A stretch of DNA of 64,000 bases from Megalonaias nervosa (Eukaryota > Mollusca > Bivalvia > Unionida > Unionidae): the NCBI GenBank assembly GCA_016617855.1, contig JAECUM010006700.1:17381-81380 (forward strand), written 5' to 3'. A program made the translations under genes and the position numbers. The notes under the pieces were generated by a model, which had not been told where the DNA came from, ran no database searches, and was given only the letters and a program-made list of their open reading frames with translations. Positions within the stretch are counted from its first letter, which is position 1. Every line of letters starts with the position of its first letter. Below, piece after piece: positions 35,439 to 45,319 of the stretch.

Positions 35439-35825
35439 ATGACAAAATATATTATAAAAGAAATACATTTAACTGATGGCCAAGTTACAAAATTAGCAAC
35501 TGCTGTTGCGAAGCGGAGGCCGGTTTCATTGAAGATCAACCCAGATGCTTTGGGGACTTTAACAAAATTATTGCTAACCAAAAATCAAGCAAATAAATAC
35601 GATCGCAAAAAACCTTTCGTTTTAAATTTAAGCGCTGCACAAATAACCGCGATGTCAAAACATGGCGGTTTCTTCTGTCTGGCACTATCAGTAATAGCCA
35701 AAACATTACTGCCTAAAATTTTGCCAGTGTTAGGTACATTAGGGCTAGCAGCAGCGTCAGGAGCAGTATCTGGCGCATCAGAAAAGGCAGTTAAAGGTAG
35801 TGGAATAAAGAAAATTTTTGTCTAA
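35439..35825 (+). CDS. pX-like minor virion protein
   Basis: 128 residues. The N-terminal half has two short repeats of the type T-x-GQ-x-KLATAV and LTK-Q-NKYDRKKP-VLNLSAAQI, a layout I associate with small proteins that follow the major capsid gene in animal Polintons. Then comes KHGGFF, a hydrophobic helix (LALSVIAKTLLPKILPVLGTL) and a Gly/Ala/Ser tail ending GSGIKKIFV. It is probably a virion-internal, membrane-active or cementing protein. The GGF word before a hydrophobic segment recurs in two neighbours. Confidence 0.65.
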   Translation: MTKYIIKEIHLTDGQVTKLATAVAKRRPVSLKINPDALGTLTKLLLTKNQANKYDRKKPFVLNLSAAQITAMSKHGGFFCLALSVIAKTLLPKILPVLGTLGLAAASGAVSGASEKAVKGSGIKKIFV

Positions 35826-35837
35826 AGATTAAATATA

Positions 35838-36017
35838 ATGCCTAAACGAAAGACGACGCGAAAAAAGACAACGACGAAAAGAAAAACGACGACGAAAAAA
35901 AAGACACAAGGTGGATTTCTTCCAATAGCCCCATTACTGGCAGGATTAGCGGGAAGTCTACTGCCGGGTCTGTTAGGACGAGGACGAGGACTAATGCTGC
36001 CAGGAACAAGGAGATAA
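35838..36017 (+). CDS. basic core protein (Mu/pX-like)
   Basis: 59 residues starting at an ATG inside TATAATG. The first 22 residues are almost only Lys, Arg and Thr (KRKTTRKKTTTKRKTTTKKK), well suited to condensing DNA. After QGGF the rest is hydrophobic and Gly/Leu-rich (LPIAPLLAGLAGSLLPGLLG) with an RGRG turn. It resembles adenovirus core peptides in composition, not provably in ancestry. It is followed closely by the protease frame, which overlaps it in another phase. Confidence 0.6.
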   Translation: MPKRKTTRKKTTTKRKTTTKKKTQGGFLPIAPLLAGLAGSLLPGLLGRGRGLMLPGTRR

Positions 36018-36040
36018 AGTCGCGGCCGACTTCGTCGCCT

Positions 36041-36463
36041 GCGTTAAGTAATTTTGATATACTTGATGAACTTAAAAAAGTAAAAAATTTTCACGGAGTT
36101 TATTCCAAAGATGAACTTACAGCGATTGCATCGCCAGCGATATCATCGCCGGGTTCTTGTGTTATAAATATACAAGATTTTAATGACGGATCTGGCACAC
36201 ATTGGGTAGCTGTTTTTGATAACAACTATTTCGACTCGTTCGGAATTCCACCAAGTGACGCGGTAAAAAGATATATGAGTAAAAACAAAATAATAAATTA
36301 TTCGTCTAATCAAATTCAACCAGTTGGAACTTCCGCTTGTGGATATTATTGCATAATGTTCATTAAACAGATGACCAAAAATCCAGATTTTTTAAAATTT
36401 ATTTTGCAATTTGACAAACAACCCTCTCACGCTAATGACGAGATTGCGATTAATTTTGTATAA
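36041..36463 (+). CDS. adenain-type cysteine protease, start codon missing
   Basis: The family C5/Ulp1-like fold is recognisable: SNFDILDELKKVKNFHGV near the start, catalytic His in GTHWVAVF, the acid/Asn position in NNYFDSFG, and catalytic Cys in QPVGTSACGYYC. All three catalytic positions are present. The family matures capsid proteins at GG sites. The frame is open upstream through the core-protein gene with no ATG before 36275, which lies past the His. The normal start has therefore been lost, or initiation is non-AUG. I set the start at the first conserved residues. Confidence 0.8.
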   Translation, partial: ALSNFDILDELKKVKNFHGVYSKDELTAIASPAISSPGSCVINIQDFNDGSGTHWVAVFDNNYFDSFGIPPSDAVKRYMSKNKIINYSSNQIQPVGTSACGYYCIMFIKQMTKNPDFLKFILQFDKQPSHANDEIAINFV

Positions 36464-36479
36464 ACTTACAAATAAAACA

Positions 36480-36666
36480 ATGTCAACATATTGTCTCAAG
36501 TGTAAAACTAAAACAGAAAATAAAGACGAAAAAACGGAAAAAAACGAAGAATAATAGAATAATGCTGAAAAGTATTTGCGCAATTTGTGGAAAAAGAAAA
36601 AGTATGCTTTTGCCAGCAACAAAGTCCGGGGCGGGCTGTCCTGACGTTATTTTAGTAGACGACTAA
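36480..36666 (+). pseudogene. small CxxC zinc-ribbon-like protein, frame-broken
   Basis: The first frame (36480-36554) gives MSTYCLKCKTKTENKDEK then a stop. A second frame (36562-36666) gives MLKSICAICGKRKSM… and a hydrophilic end. Two CxxC pairs about 30 residues apart suggest one zinc-binding protein of about 55-60 residues, split by a small indel near 36550. Short CxxC proteins are a regular component of adintovirus-like genomes. Function is unknown. Confidence 0.5.
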
Positions 36667-36673
36667 ACAAATA

Positions 36674-37207
36674 ATGACGTGCAACTGCAATGCAGATAGA
36701 GATTTATGTCTCGAGCAAAATAAAATTGTTACATATTGCCAGAAATGCAATAACAGAGAAATAATTGGATTAGGTATAGATATACATAAATTAATTGGCA
36801 AACTGCCGAAACCGAAAGGCGGATGGACATTGCCAGGCCATAAATATACCGGCCTGTGGAATCCGCTTGATGAGCAACTTGACGAAAATGATAATCCGCT
36901 GCCAGGACAAGAACCTTACAATCAGGTTGACGCAATAGCGATGCGTCATGATATCTGCTACAGAGATATTGAGCTTCCTAGTGGCGAAACAAAACACAGC
37001 TGCGACAAAGTAATGTTAGACGAACTTCGCGAAATGAAACCAGTAAATATGCGAGAGCGCGTTGACCGAAGACTGGTACAGGGTACTATTGGAGCAAAAT
37101 ATAAACTCGGACTCGGAGAGTCTGGACTAGGCAGAGTCTTATATGAGGACCTGGCAGTCGAGCTACATAGACCTAAAAAAAAACGTTTCCGCGACGCAAG
37201 GTTGTAG
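36674..37207 (+). CDS. phospholipase A2-domain protein (parvovirus VP1-type)
   Basis: 177 residues. An N-terminal CxC/CxxC motif (TCNCNADRDLC, YCQKC) is followed by a PLA2 core: calcium loop YTGLWNPLDEQ, and catalytic helix NQVDAIAMRHDICYRD with the His-Asp pair. The family breaches endosomal membranes during entry in parvoviruses and occurs in adintoviruses. The C-terminus runs into an A9 tract (37175-37183), after which this frame soon stops while the integrase frame carries the sequence expected next. I infer that PLA2 and integrase were one ORF. Confidence 0.8.
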   Translation: MTCNCNADRDLCLEQNKIVTYCQKCNNREIIGLGIDIHKLIGKLPKPKGGWTLPGHKYTGLWNPLDEQLDENDNPLPGQEPYNQVDAIAMRHDICYRDIELPSGETKHSCDKVMLDELREMKPVNMRERVDRRLVQGTIGAKYKLGLGESGLGRVLYEDLAVELHRPKKKRFRDARL

Positions 37208-38058
37208 CAAATGCCGTTGATGACATTTGGGCGATAGATTTAGTTGATATGTCAAATCTAGCTCAATTTAACGTTGGCGCTGATGGCGCTCCAAAGAAAT
37301 ACTTGTTCAATGTTGTCGATGTTTTCAGTAAATATGCATTTAGTGTACCGGTTTCGGATAAAACAGGGACCTCGATGATTGACGCGCTAAAGCACATAAC
37401 AACTACAGAAAGAAAACCGAACAGAATCTGGACCGATCACGGAGCAGAATTTTTTAACAAAAAGTTCGAGCAGTTTTTGGAACAAAATAACATTAAAATA
37501 TACGTTACTGGAAATGAGGGAAAAAGCGTCATTGTCGAGCGATTTAATCGCACACTAAACGAAAAAATTCATAAGTATTTGACAGCTAAAAACACGAATA
37601 AATACATCGACAACTTACAGAAAATTGTTGACGAATATAATAACACGAAACATCGAACCACTAAAATGTCACCAAATGACGCGATTGCAAATCCAATGCT
37701 AGCGAACGAAAACATGTACCGAAGACATAAATTTAAAGTTGGCGATAAAGTTAGAATTTCATTGACCAAAAAAACGTTTGAAAAGGGATTTACTCCGAAC
37801 TGGAGCGAAGAAGTATTTGTTGTTGATAAAGTACTTTTAACAATACCAGTTACATATTCGTTGAAAGATTTGCTAGGTGAACCTATAACTGGCAGTTTTT
37901 ACGAACAAGAACTTCAGAAAACAGAACAAGATGTATTTGTTATTGAAAAAGTTATTAGAAAGCGCGGCAACAAAAGTTTAGTTAAATGGCGCGGATATAG
38001 CGATAAATTTAATAGTTGGGTACCAACTCGGTCGATTTCATCGACATCGACTGAATAA
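37178..38058 (+). CDS. retrovirus-like integrase with chromodomain
   Basis: The first ATG is 37249, but the family's first catalytic Asp (WAIDLVDM, codon 37237) lies upstream of it in an open frame beginning after the A9 tract, so the real protein starts earlier. The rest of the DDE triad is TDHGAEF and VERFNR, with 33 residues between Asp and Glu. An SH3-like segment (KVGDKVRISL) precedes a C-terminal chromodomain (VIEKVIRKRGNKSLVKWRGY then WVPT). The enzyme inserts element DNA into host DNA. The chromodomain may guide it to marked chromatin. The minus-strand gene 38009-38515 overlaps its end. Confidence 0.88.
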
Positions 38059-38515
38059 TATTATTATAAATTTGCTCGTATTTTATTAGTACTGACCTAC
38101 ATTTTACTGGTTTACATAAAGAAATTAAGTGTAATTTTCTCGCATCATCGACTGGCATTAAATTAAATATTTTAACAAAAATAAAATCGTATTTTATGTT
38201 TCTTTGTTGTCCCGGTACTTTTACGTTTAGAAAGGGCCTTATAAGTTGCCAAAATATTTGGTGCTCGGCAACACTAAAATTAAATTTTAATATTTTTTTG
38301 GCAATGTGGTACTTAACATCATATCGCCCAGTTGTCGGTCTACTTAAATGTTTTTTGCTAACAACAACATCATCTTCGTCATCGTCATAGTTATACAAAA
38401 TATCATTTTCAGTATAACCAGCAAATCTGTCGTCGGTGATATTTTTTAATGTGACATTAGGAACTGAAACAAAATCTTCCGAGTATAGTTGAGCCAGTCT
38501 CTCGATTAAGCTCAT
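38009..38515 (-). CDS. Polinton protein of unknown function, 168 aa
   Basis: Starts MSLIERLAQLYSEDFVSV. Has an acidic run YDDDEDDVVV, then RYDVKYHIAKKILKFNFS and a helical C-terminal half with a Cys-Lys-Pro turn. Its 3' end overlaps the integrase 3' end by 50 bp on the opposite strand. TATAATAATG at the start resembles other starts in the element. I do not recognise the family. Intactness in a decayed element suggests it is real. Confidence 0.6.
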   Translation of the reverse strand: MSLIERLAQLYSEDFVSVPNVTLKNITDDRFAGYTENDILYNYDDDEDDVVVSKKHLSRPTTGRYDVKYHIAKKILKFNFSVAEHQIFWQLIRPFLNVKVPGQQRNIKYDFIFVKIFNLMPVDDARKLHLISLCKPVKCRSVLIKYEQIYNNIIQSMSMKSTELVPNY

Positions 38516-38551
38516 TATTATAATAATCTTTTATCTAAATTAATATATAAT

Positions 38552-38827
38552 ATGGAAATAAAATATCATTGTCGAGTTAATATACTAAACAAAAAAGAAT
38601 TAGCCGAAGCAGTTCGAAATTGCTTGCTGGAATATAATTTTTATTTCGTTGACGTTATGATAACATTGGGCGAATCTGATAAATTTTTGTTAACAGCAGC
38701 GGATAAAATAAAACTTGATACAAATGTGATGATGACGTTACGATTAAATCGCGATGACATAATGGAATTTAGTCATAATTGTCTCTCTCGAAATGATCTG
38801 GAAAATATTATTAGTTATCGTATCTAA
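38552..38827 (+). CDS. Polinton protein of unknown function, 91 aa
   Basis: Begins MEIKYHCRVNILNKKELAE and is divergent from 38515 with a 36 bp AT-rich gap containing TATATAATATGG. It looks like a small alpha/beta domain, with no motif I can name. Its stop overlaps the 3' end of the HNH gene from the other strand. Confidence 0.5.
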   Translation: MEIKYHCRVNILNKKELAEAVRNCLLEYNFYFVDVMITLGESDKFLLTAADKIKLDTNVMMTLRLNRDDIMEFSHNCLSRNDLENIISYRI

Positions 38828-39608
38828 AACTAAATCTATCAAATGTTATCATAGACGTTGTTGATCTTCTTTTACCATCAGCTACAGCTTTTACTCTAGC
38901 TGAATCAATTTTATGATATTTTGCTGCAGATGTTATTGATTTAAATTTCATTTCTTCAGACGTTTCCAGATTTATCGAGATAATTGATTTAGAATATCTA
39001 ACACCACCAGCATCTCCTCTTCAACTATTTTCTTGTTGTGTAACTAAATCTAAAGTTTCTAGACTATTGTCGGTTTTAATTTTGTTAATGTGGTCGATAA
39101 CTAAATTATTTGAAATAGCACCATGAAAAGTTTCGTAAATAAATCTATGCGACTTATAACTGATTTGATCAGTTTTTGCTTCACGTACAGTTACTTGTAA
39201 ATAACCATCATTATTCAAACTTCCAATAACTTTTTTTGTTCTTATATGACGAATAATTCCTTTATCATTAGCTTCGTATAGGTCAAAGATTGGGTGGGGT
39301 TGAAATTCGTTTTGTAATCCTAAATTTTCGATATTATCATCTGCAATTGCACCATTTGCTCGATATACTCGTTGTCCTTCTGGAATATCTCCGACAAATA
39401 AAGTATAAATAAAATCTTTTCTAAACATATCAACACCATTCACTGAAATTAACATTCCAGCTGGTGTTGGTACGCCAATAGTTTCTTTAGTTGCTATGTT
39501 GATAACAGAGCCTAATACATTTGCAGCATATAAGTTATACTTCGGATGTACATGATACATCTCTTGCTCTTCCGCTGTCAGTGGTAGATATCTCAAGATT
39601 TCTGTCAT
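38811..39608 (-). pseudogene. HNH homing-endonuclease-like gene (NUMOD4-HNH-NUMOD1), internal stop
   Basis: I choose the ATG at 39608 because it lies in TATAATG. An ATG at 39632 would add only MKKFCIYI. The sequence shows a NUMOD4-like start (YLPLTAEEQEMYHVHPKYNLY), a second sequence-reading segment (HPIFDLYEANDKGIIRHI) and an HNH core (SHRFIYETFHG then LVIDHINKIKTDNS-ETLDLV). TGA at 39021-39023 then interrupts. The same frame continues to 38811 with a NUMOD1-like tail (MKFKSITSAAKYHKI). Such genes are selfish nucleases. Here it sits between integrase and PolB on the opposite strand. Confidence 0.75.
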
Positions 39609-39689
39609 TATATATATACAAAATTTTTTCATATCTCTAATTAAAAAATTTTAAAAATTTCAATTAAATAAACAATATTACTGCATATA

Positions 39690-39696
39690 TATAATG
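39690..39696 (+). promoter_or_regulatory. TATAATG start-codon motif (recurrent in element)
   Basis: The exact heptamer TATAATG, with ATG as start codon, occurs at PolB (here), ATPase (30739-30745), pVI-like (33477-33483), core (35834-35840), HNH (39606-39612, minus) and both TIR ORFs (28780-28786; 45593-45599, minus). This looks like a shared initiator or promoter overlapping the start. Function is inferred from recurrence alone. Confidence 0.5.
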
Positions 39697-42600
39697 CTGA
39701 AATTGCGAGACATTGCTAAAAAGAGCATTATCAAATCCGAAAAAATTGCTTCAGCATTTTCAGGCTATGATAACAGTTATAAACTCGACGATCAGACCAT
39801 ATTAGCTAATTTTAGCTCTACAAATTTATTTCATCTTTTACAACCCGTTATAGCTCGAGAACTTGCGGCTCATAAAAGTATCAAACTCATAGTCCAATAT
39901 CATATGATTTTATCAAAGTTACACGCAGTCGAAGAGGTACTTTTAGAAACAAAAAGTTTTGACAGTGAAATCTCGGAGCCCTATTTAACAGCTAAATCGA
40001 GGAAGATATTAACTGGAACAAACATTGCCATAGTCGCCGATGAAATACATCAAGAAATAAACAAAAAACTAGAAGAATTTACTTCGTCAGGGTCAGGATG
40101 GAAATTCGAAATGATAAAAGCAGTTTTATTTCACACAGCAAAATATAACGTACTTCGCGGTAATTTGTACGTCGATCTTCCTCAAAAAATTAAGAACAAA
40201 AAATGCTGTATAAATGTCAAAAACAACGATGACAAATGTTTCCAGTGGTCTATTCTTTCCGCGATGTTTCCCAAAGAACAAAATTCCGATCGCGTCAACA
40301 AGTATTTTCCGCACAAGAACGAACTAAATTTTGATGGCATCAACTTTCCAGTAGCAGAAAATCATATACCAAAGTTCGAAAAACAAAACAGTATCTCAGT
40401 AAATGTTTTCGGACTAGACGAACGAGAAAACGTTTACCCTAGATATATCTCAGAAAATGCTTCGCAAAAGACAATAAATTTATTATTTTTTCAGGGACAT
40501 TACTGTTGGATAAAAAACTTTAACGGATTAGTTGGCGGACAGTACAGTAAAAACAAAAACAAGAAATATTTCTGTTATAGATGTCTACACGGATTTACTA
40601 GCAATGAAAGACTGCAAGAGCATCTCAAATACTGCGTCAACGTTCAAAAAATAACTATGCCTAGCGAAAAAGAAAAAATATTAAAATTTAAAAATTATAA
40701 TCATAAACTAAGTATTCCTTTTGTTATTTACGCCGATTTCGAGTGTCTACTCGTTCCCGTGGCTGGAGCAGAAAATAATCCGAACAAATCAAGTACCAGA
40801 AAAATACAACAGCATATTCCTTGCGGTGTAGCTTATAAAGTAGTTTGTTGCGCCAGCGATAAATTTTCATCTCCGATAAGGTTATATAGAGGTGAAAATC
40901 CTGCCGTGTGGTTACAAAAAAATTTAATAGACGAAGTTAATACAATTTCTAACAGATTACTTAGAACAGCTCCGATCAGAATAACGTCTAAACAACAACT
41001 CGACTTTGATGAGGCAGTTAGTTGTCATATTTGTGAACAGTTGCTGGCGGACTCCAAGGTGCGAGATCACTGTCATTTGACCGGCCAATATCGCGGAGCA
41101 GCTCATAACAGTTGTAATTTGAAATTTCATGCTCCAGATTTTATTCCCGTAGTTTTACATAACTTTCGTGGCTATGACAGTCACATCATTGTAGAAGCTT
41201 TTGGTGATAAAAACATTAAAGCTAAACTAAAACTAAATAACGTGATAAAATGTATTCCAAATAATTTTGAAAAGTATATGTCGGTGACCCTCGGCAAATT
41301 ACGCTTTATCGACAGCATGCAATTTATGGCAGCATCATTAGACGAGCTCGTTAAAGGCTGCAGTATTTTCAATAATCTACGAAGCTGCTTCGGTGAAAAC
41401 TATGTCGATCTGACAAAAAAAGGTATCTTTCCTTATGAGTACCTTGACGATTGGAGCAGATTTAATGAAACTTCTCTACCTGACAAAGATAAATTTTACT
41501 CGCAGCTCAAGAATGAAAACATCAGCGACGACGAGTATAAATATGCACAAGATATGTGGAATAAATTTGCTTGTAAAACATTTGGCGATTATCACGATTT
41601 ATATCTGAAAACGGATGTATTATTGCTAGCAGATATTTTCGAGAATTTTCGTCAGGTTAGTCATGCAAATTACGGATTAGACCCCTGTTGGTATTATTCT
41701 GCTCCAGGCATCAGAGGCGGAATTAGCGTCATAACAAAAAAATATGCAGCGGCTAATAATAAATATTTGAAAAGTTATGATAAAAATCGTCCGTCGAGTT
41801 ACATTATTTATTTAGATTTTGTGAATTTGTACGGGTGGAGTATGGCACAGCCAATGCCTTGCGGTGGGTTTCATTGAATAACTTCAAACCAATTTCTTAA
41901 AGAAACTGAAAAAAATCTTCCGGAAGATATTTCATACTTTGTTGAAGTTGATCTAGACTATCCCAGTTCGTTACATGATCTACATAACGACTATCCGTTT
42001 TGCGCAGAGTCGATGACGATTGATTACAGTTTATTATCGCCTGAACAACGAGCAATGACAACGGCAAAAAGTTCTATCGTTAACAAGCTAGTTCCAAATT
42101 TGTTAGATAAAAGAAATTACGTCATGCATTACAAAAATCTAAAGCAAGCAGTAGATGCTGGACTAATTCTGAGAAAAGTCCATCGCGTGTTAAAGTTTAA
42201 TCAGTCGCGGTAGATGGCAGATTATATTGACCTAAATACGAAACGTCGTGCCGTGGTTAAAACCGAATTTGAGAAAAACTTTTTCAAGTTAATGAACAAC
42301 TCAGTGTTTGGTAAGACTATGGAAAATATACGCAGAAGAGTTTCGATTGAAATTGTTAATGATATCAATCGCAGAAATAAATTAGTTAGCGACGATGGTT
42401 TTGTTAGTATGAAAATATTTAATGAAAATCTTGCTGCAATACAACGACGAAAGACAAATTTAAAGTTAAATAAGCCAATCTATGTTGGTGCAGCTGTACT
42501 TGATATATCAAAGTGGTTGATGTACGATTTTCATTATAATTTTACCAAACAAATGTGGCCAGATTCGGAGTTGCTATTTACTGATACGGATTCTCTGGCA

Positions 42601-43056
42601 TGTGATATAAATTGTGAAAATGTCTATCAAGATATTTACGATAATAAAGATTTGTTCGATTTATCAGATTATCCAACTTGTAGTGGATTTAATGATAATT
42701 CTAACAAGAAAGTTATTGGAAAAATGAAAGATGAGTTTATGTTTGTACCGGTAAGAGAGTTTGTTGGACTAAGAAGCAAAATGTATGCTGTTATATTAGA
42801 TGACAATAAACTGACCAAGAAAGCTAAAGGTATCCCTCGCGGATATGTGAAAAAGATGATGCATTTTGAGGATTTCAAAGCTGCTCTTAACAATAGCGTC
42901 AGTTTTATTAAAACCAATGTAATTAGGACTAATTATCATAAGCTTGAAACAAATACAATTATAAAACGTGGACTAAGCAATTTCGATGATAAAAGGTATT
43001 GCAAAGACGGAATTAATACTCTCGCACTTGGACATTATTTAAGTAATATTGTCTAA
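39694..43056 (+). pseudogene. protein-primed-type DNA polymerase B, two internal stops
   Basis: The frame is continuous from 39694 to TAA 43054-43056 (about 1,120 codons), apart from TGA at 41875-41877 and TAG at 42211-42213, both where a Trp codon is plausible. Features in order: C2H2-like finger (FCYRCLHGFTSNERLQEH), exonuclease I YADFE, an inserted endonuclease VII-like Cys/His module (CHICEQLL, RDHCHLTGQYRG, AHNSCN, near residues 444-475), Exo II HNFRGYDSH, Exo III YLKTDVLLLAD, polymerase A YLDFVNLYG, B KLMNNSVFGK, C FTDTDSLACD. All active-site motifs are intact. It would copy the linear element from protein primers. As it stands it cannot yield a full product without readthrough. Confidence 0.9.
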
Positions 43057-43068
43057 GCATCAGAAATA

Positions 43069-43518
43069 ATGTTTGAAAATTTAACATTAGCCGATGGAGT
43101 TAATAGCAAAATAAAAAAAAAAATGGTCAATAACCAACAATTATCATTTGAATTTAATGATGAAGTTTCAGGTATTTGTTTTAGTAAATTTGATAGAATA
43201 AAACCTTCTCTTATTAGAACAGATGATAGCGAGTATTTTCCGTATCTCGAAAAATTACGAGACGAGCTTGCACAAAAATATGAAAATTTACATAATCCAA
43301 TAAGCCAAGGTCAGTACACAAAAATTAATATCGACCTGGACAGATCAAAGGTTTTTGCAAAAGGTAGCAAATATATTCTTAGCAAATTAGCAATGAAAGA
43401 TCTATTTGAAAGTCGCCGTAAGGTATCTGGTATGATTAAATTTTTTCTGTATAATCAAGATAACATGTTCTACATAATAGCGAGTGTGAACACATTAATG
43501 ATAGGAACAGAAATATAG
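43069..43518 (+). CDS. Polinton protein of unknown function after PolB
   Basis: 149 residues, same frame as PolB, starting 12 bases after its stop (MFENLTLADGVNSKIKKKMV). Charged N-terminal half, then SKVFAKGSKYILSKLAMKDL and a hydrophobic end. No family recognised. It could be an extension of PolB, but the polymerase appears to end at GHYLSNIV and this has its own ATG. Confidence 0.45.
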   Translation: MFENLTLADGVNSKIKKKMVNNQQLSFEFNDEVSGICFSKFDRIKPSLIRTDDSEYFPYLEKLRDELAQKYENLHNPISQGQYTKINIDLDRSKVFAKGSKYILSKLAMKDLFESRRKVSGMIKFFLYNQDNMFYIIASVNTLMIGTEI

Positions 43519-43794
43519 CTTTTTCTGTATATGCTCATGTTTTAAAAAATGGAGATAATAACGCTAGGGTTTAGTTTAAAATCATTCGCGAGTTGTCGAA
43601 CATAGCTAAAAATGCTGCTTCTGTTCCTAATTTGATTAATCAGATCTAAGATCGAGTTGTTTATTGTTTCTTAATGAAATGTAAATCTGATAGTATATAT
43701 AAGACTTACAAATCCTTGTATTTGCTAAAGTAATTAGAAATGCCCTTTACGTAAATAATATACTGTATATTTCCTTAAGTCCAACCGTATATGA

Positions 43795-43938
43795 CCGATG
43801 AAATGCCCAAATCTGGTTGCGAGGGCATATTTTAGTCTGTGCAGTTTTTGTTATTAAGATAATCTATGATCTGCATAATGCTATTTCACATTTGTATCTT
43901 TTTGTCTTTTGTTTACTTCCACTTGCAAGAACGCATAT
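43795..43938. mobile_element. palindromic MITE, decayed copy 3
   Basis: Matches the family at 12524 and 20252 in AAATCTGGTTGC…GTCTGTGCAGTTTTTGT, then ATGATCTGCATAATGC. Ends are eroded. It lies inside the Polinton, so the family was active after or during the element's life. Confidence 0.35.
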
Positions 43939-44404
43939 ATAGTATTCACTTTCCATAGGAATTATTAATTTCTTCTATGCAGTTTGCTCAGTCGCCATAG
44001 AAACAGTCCATTTTGTCTGCTGTAACAACTATAATTACGCCTGGCCAAGCAATTCAGTTCATGTTTTAGCCAGCAGTGGGAAATCCGTTTTATATACAAA
44101 ATAAAATCATATATTTCTAGATTTTATTATAATAATGATTTTAAAATTACATATTTTTATCTTTTTTGTCACTTAGTTTAGCCTCGACTTTGTGAGTAAG
44201 TGTCATTGTAAAGTCCTATACTGCTAGCATTAAATTTCGCTTTTATGTGTAATGTGAAATCAAAAATTCATGTATTCTCTTATTATTTATAATATATCGT
44301 TTTTAAAACAGAAAATATAATGCAAAATTACGTGTTTTCATAATCAGAAAATGTAATGCTGTTTTTGTTAAGTATATATTAACTAATTCAATATATTTAT
44401 GTAA

Positions 44405-44570
44405 TGTGTTCGATAGCTCATTGCTAGCGCGTAGAAACTCTCGTCCTGGCGCCCATGGTTCGAAACCCGAAAAAGACAAATTGTCTGCGGGGGCGATTTT
44501 AGGCCAAGATTTATAATCTATTGGGGGCCTTGGCCAGCCCCAGTCTATTTGTGAATAGAAATTAGTATAC
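44405..44570 (+). mobile_element. tRNA-derived SINE fragment
   Basis: Box A-like GATAGCTCATTGCTAGCGC and box B-like GGTTCGAAACCCG are about 30 bp apart, followed by GC-rich sequence. It differs from the SINE family at 52211 and 62608. Confidence 0.4.
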
Positions 44571-44679
44571 CTTCCCACGTGTCAACACGTAGTAGGTGTC
44601 AGTTTTGCACCCCTACGGATTTGATATTTGGGGGTGGGTGTGCTAGTTTATATATTCACAGATAGAGAAAAGGCCATCA

Positions 44680-45290
44680 TCTTCATTGTATATATATATC
44701 ATAATCACCTTCATTGTATATAAACACTATCTTCATTGTATATATCATAATCACCTTCATTGTATATAACCATTATCTTCACTGTATATAACCATTATCT
44801 TCACTGTATATAATCATAAATGTGACCTCTGAACTTGCTCGGATGTCAAAAGGCAACCGGGGGGTTCTCAAAGGTCAAAATGTGCCGTCTGCAAAAATCA
44901 ACATCATGACCATCTGTAAATATATAATCATTGTTCATCAATCAGTTTATATGTGACCTCTGAACTTGCTCGGATGTCAAAAGGCAACCTGGGAGTTCAC
45001 AAAGGTCAAAATGTGCCGTCCGCAAAAATCAACATCATGACCATAAAAATATATAATCATTGTTCATCAATCAGTTTATATGTGACCTCTGGTCCTACTA
45101 AGATGTTGTTTGACACCTTAGGGGATCACATGGGGTTTGTGTTTCGTCTTTCGGAATTTCCTCTGGTCCTACTAAGATGTTGTTTGACACCTTAGGGGAT
45201 CATATGGGGATTAATTCAGAATGCTCCTGAACTTGCTAGAATGTTATATGACAAGCTGGGAGTTCATATGGAGTTGTATATATGTATATA
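44680..45290. repeat. tandem repeats at Polinton right end
   Basis: Two arrays. The first is short units of about 25 bp with ATCTTCATTGTATATA. The second is units of about 130 bp with GTGACCTCTGAACTTGCTCG (44820 and 44951), passing into about 73 bp repeats of TCCTACTAAGATGTTGTTTG (45092 and 45165). It abuts the right TIR. Confidence 0.75.
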
Positions 45291-45319
45291 TGTTTTGTAA
45301 AAATATATTTTTTATAATT

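Larger units (their letters stand above)
43519..44640. other. Polinton 3' noncoding region
   Basis: No ORF of note. It carries a decayed palindromic-MITE copy and a tRNA-like SINE head, both listed separately. Confidence 0.5.

Noticed and set aside
39694..43056. Alternative genetic code or stop-codon reassignment in the Polinton
   Set aside because: All three stop codons occur internally and also serve as normal ends in the same element, alongside frameshifts. Ordinary mutational decay is simpler.
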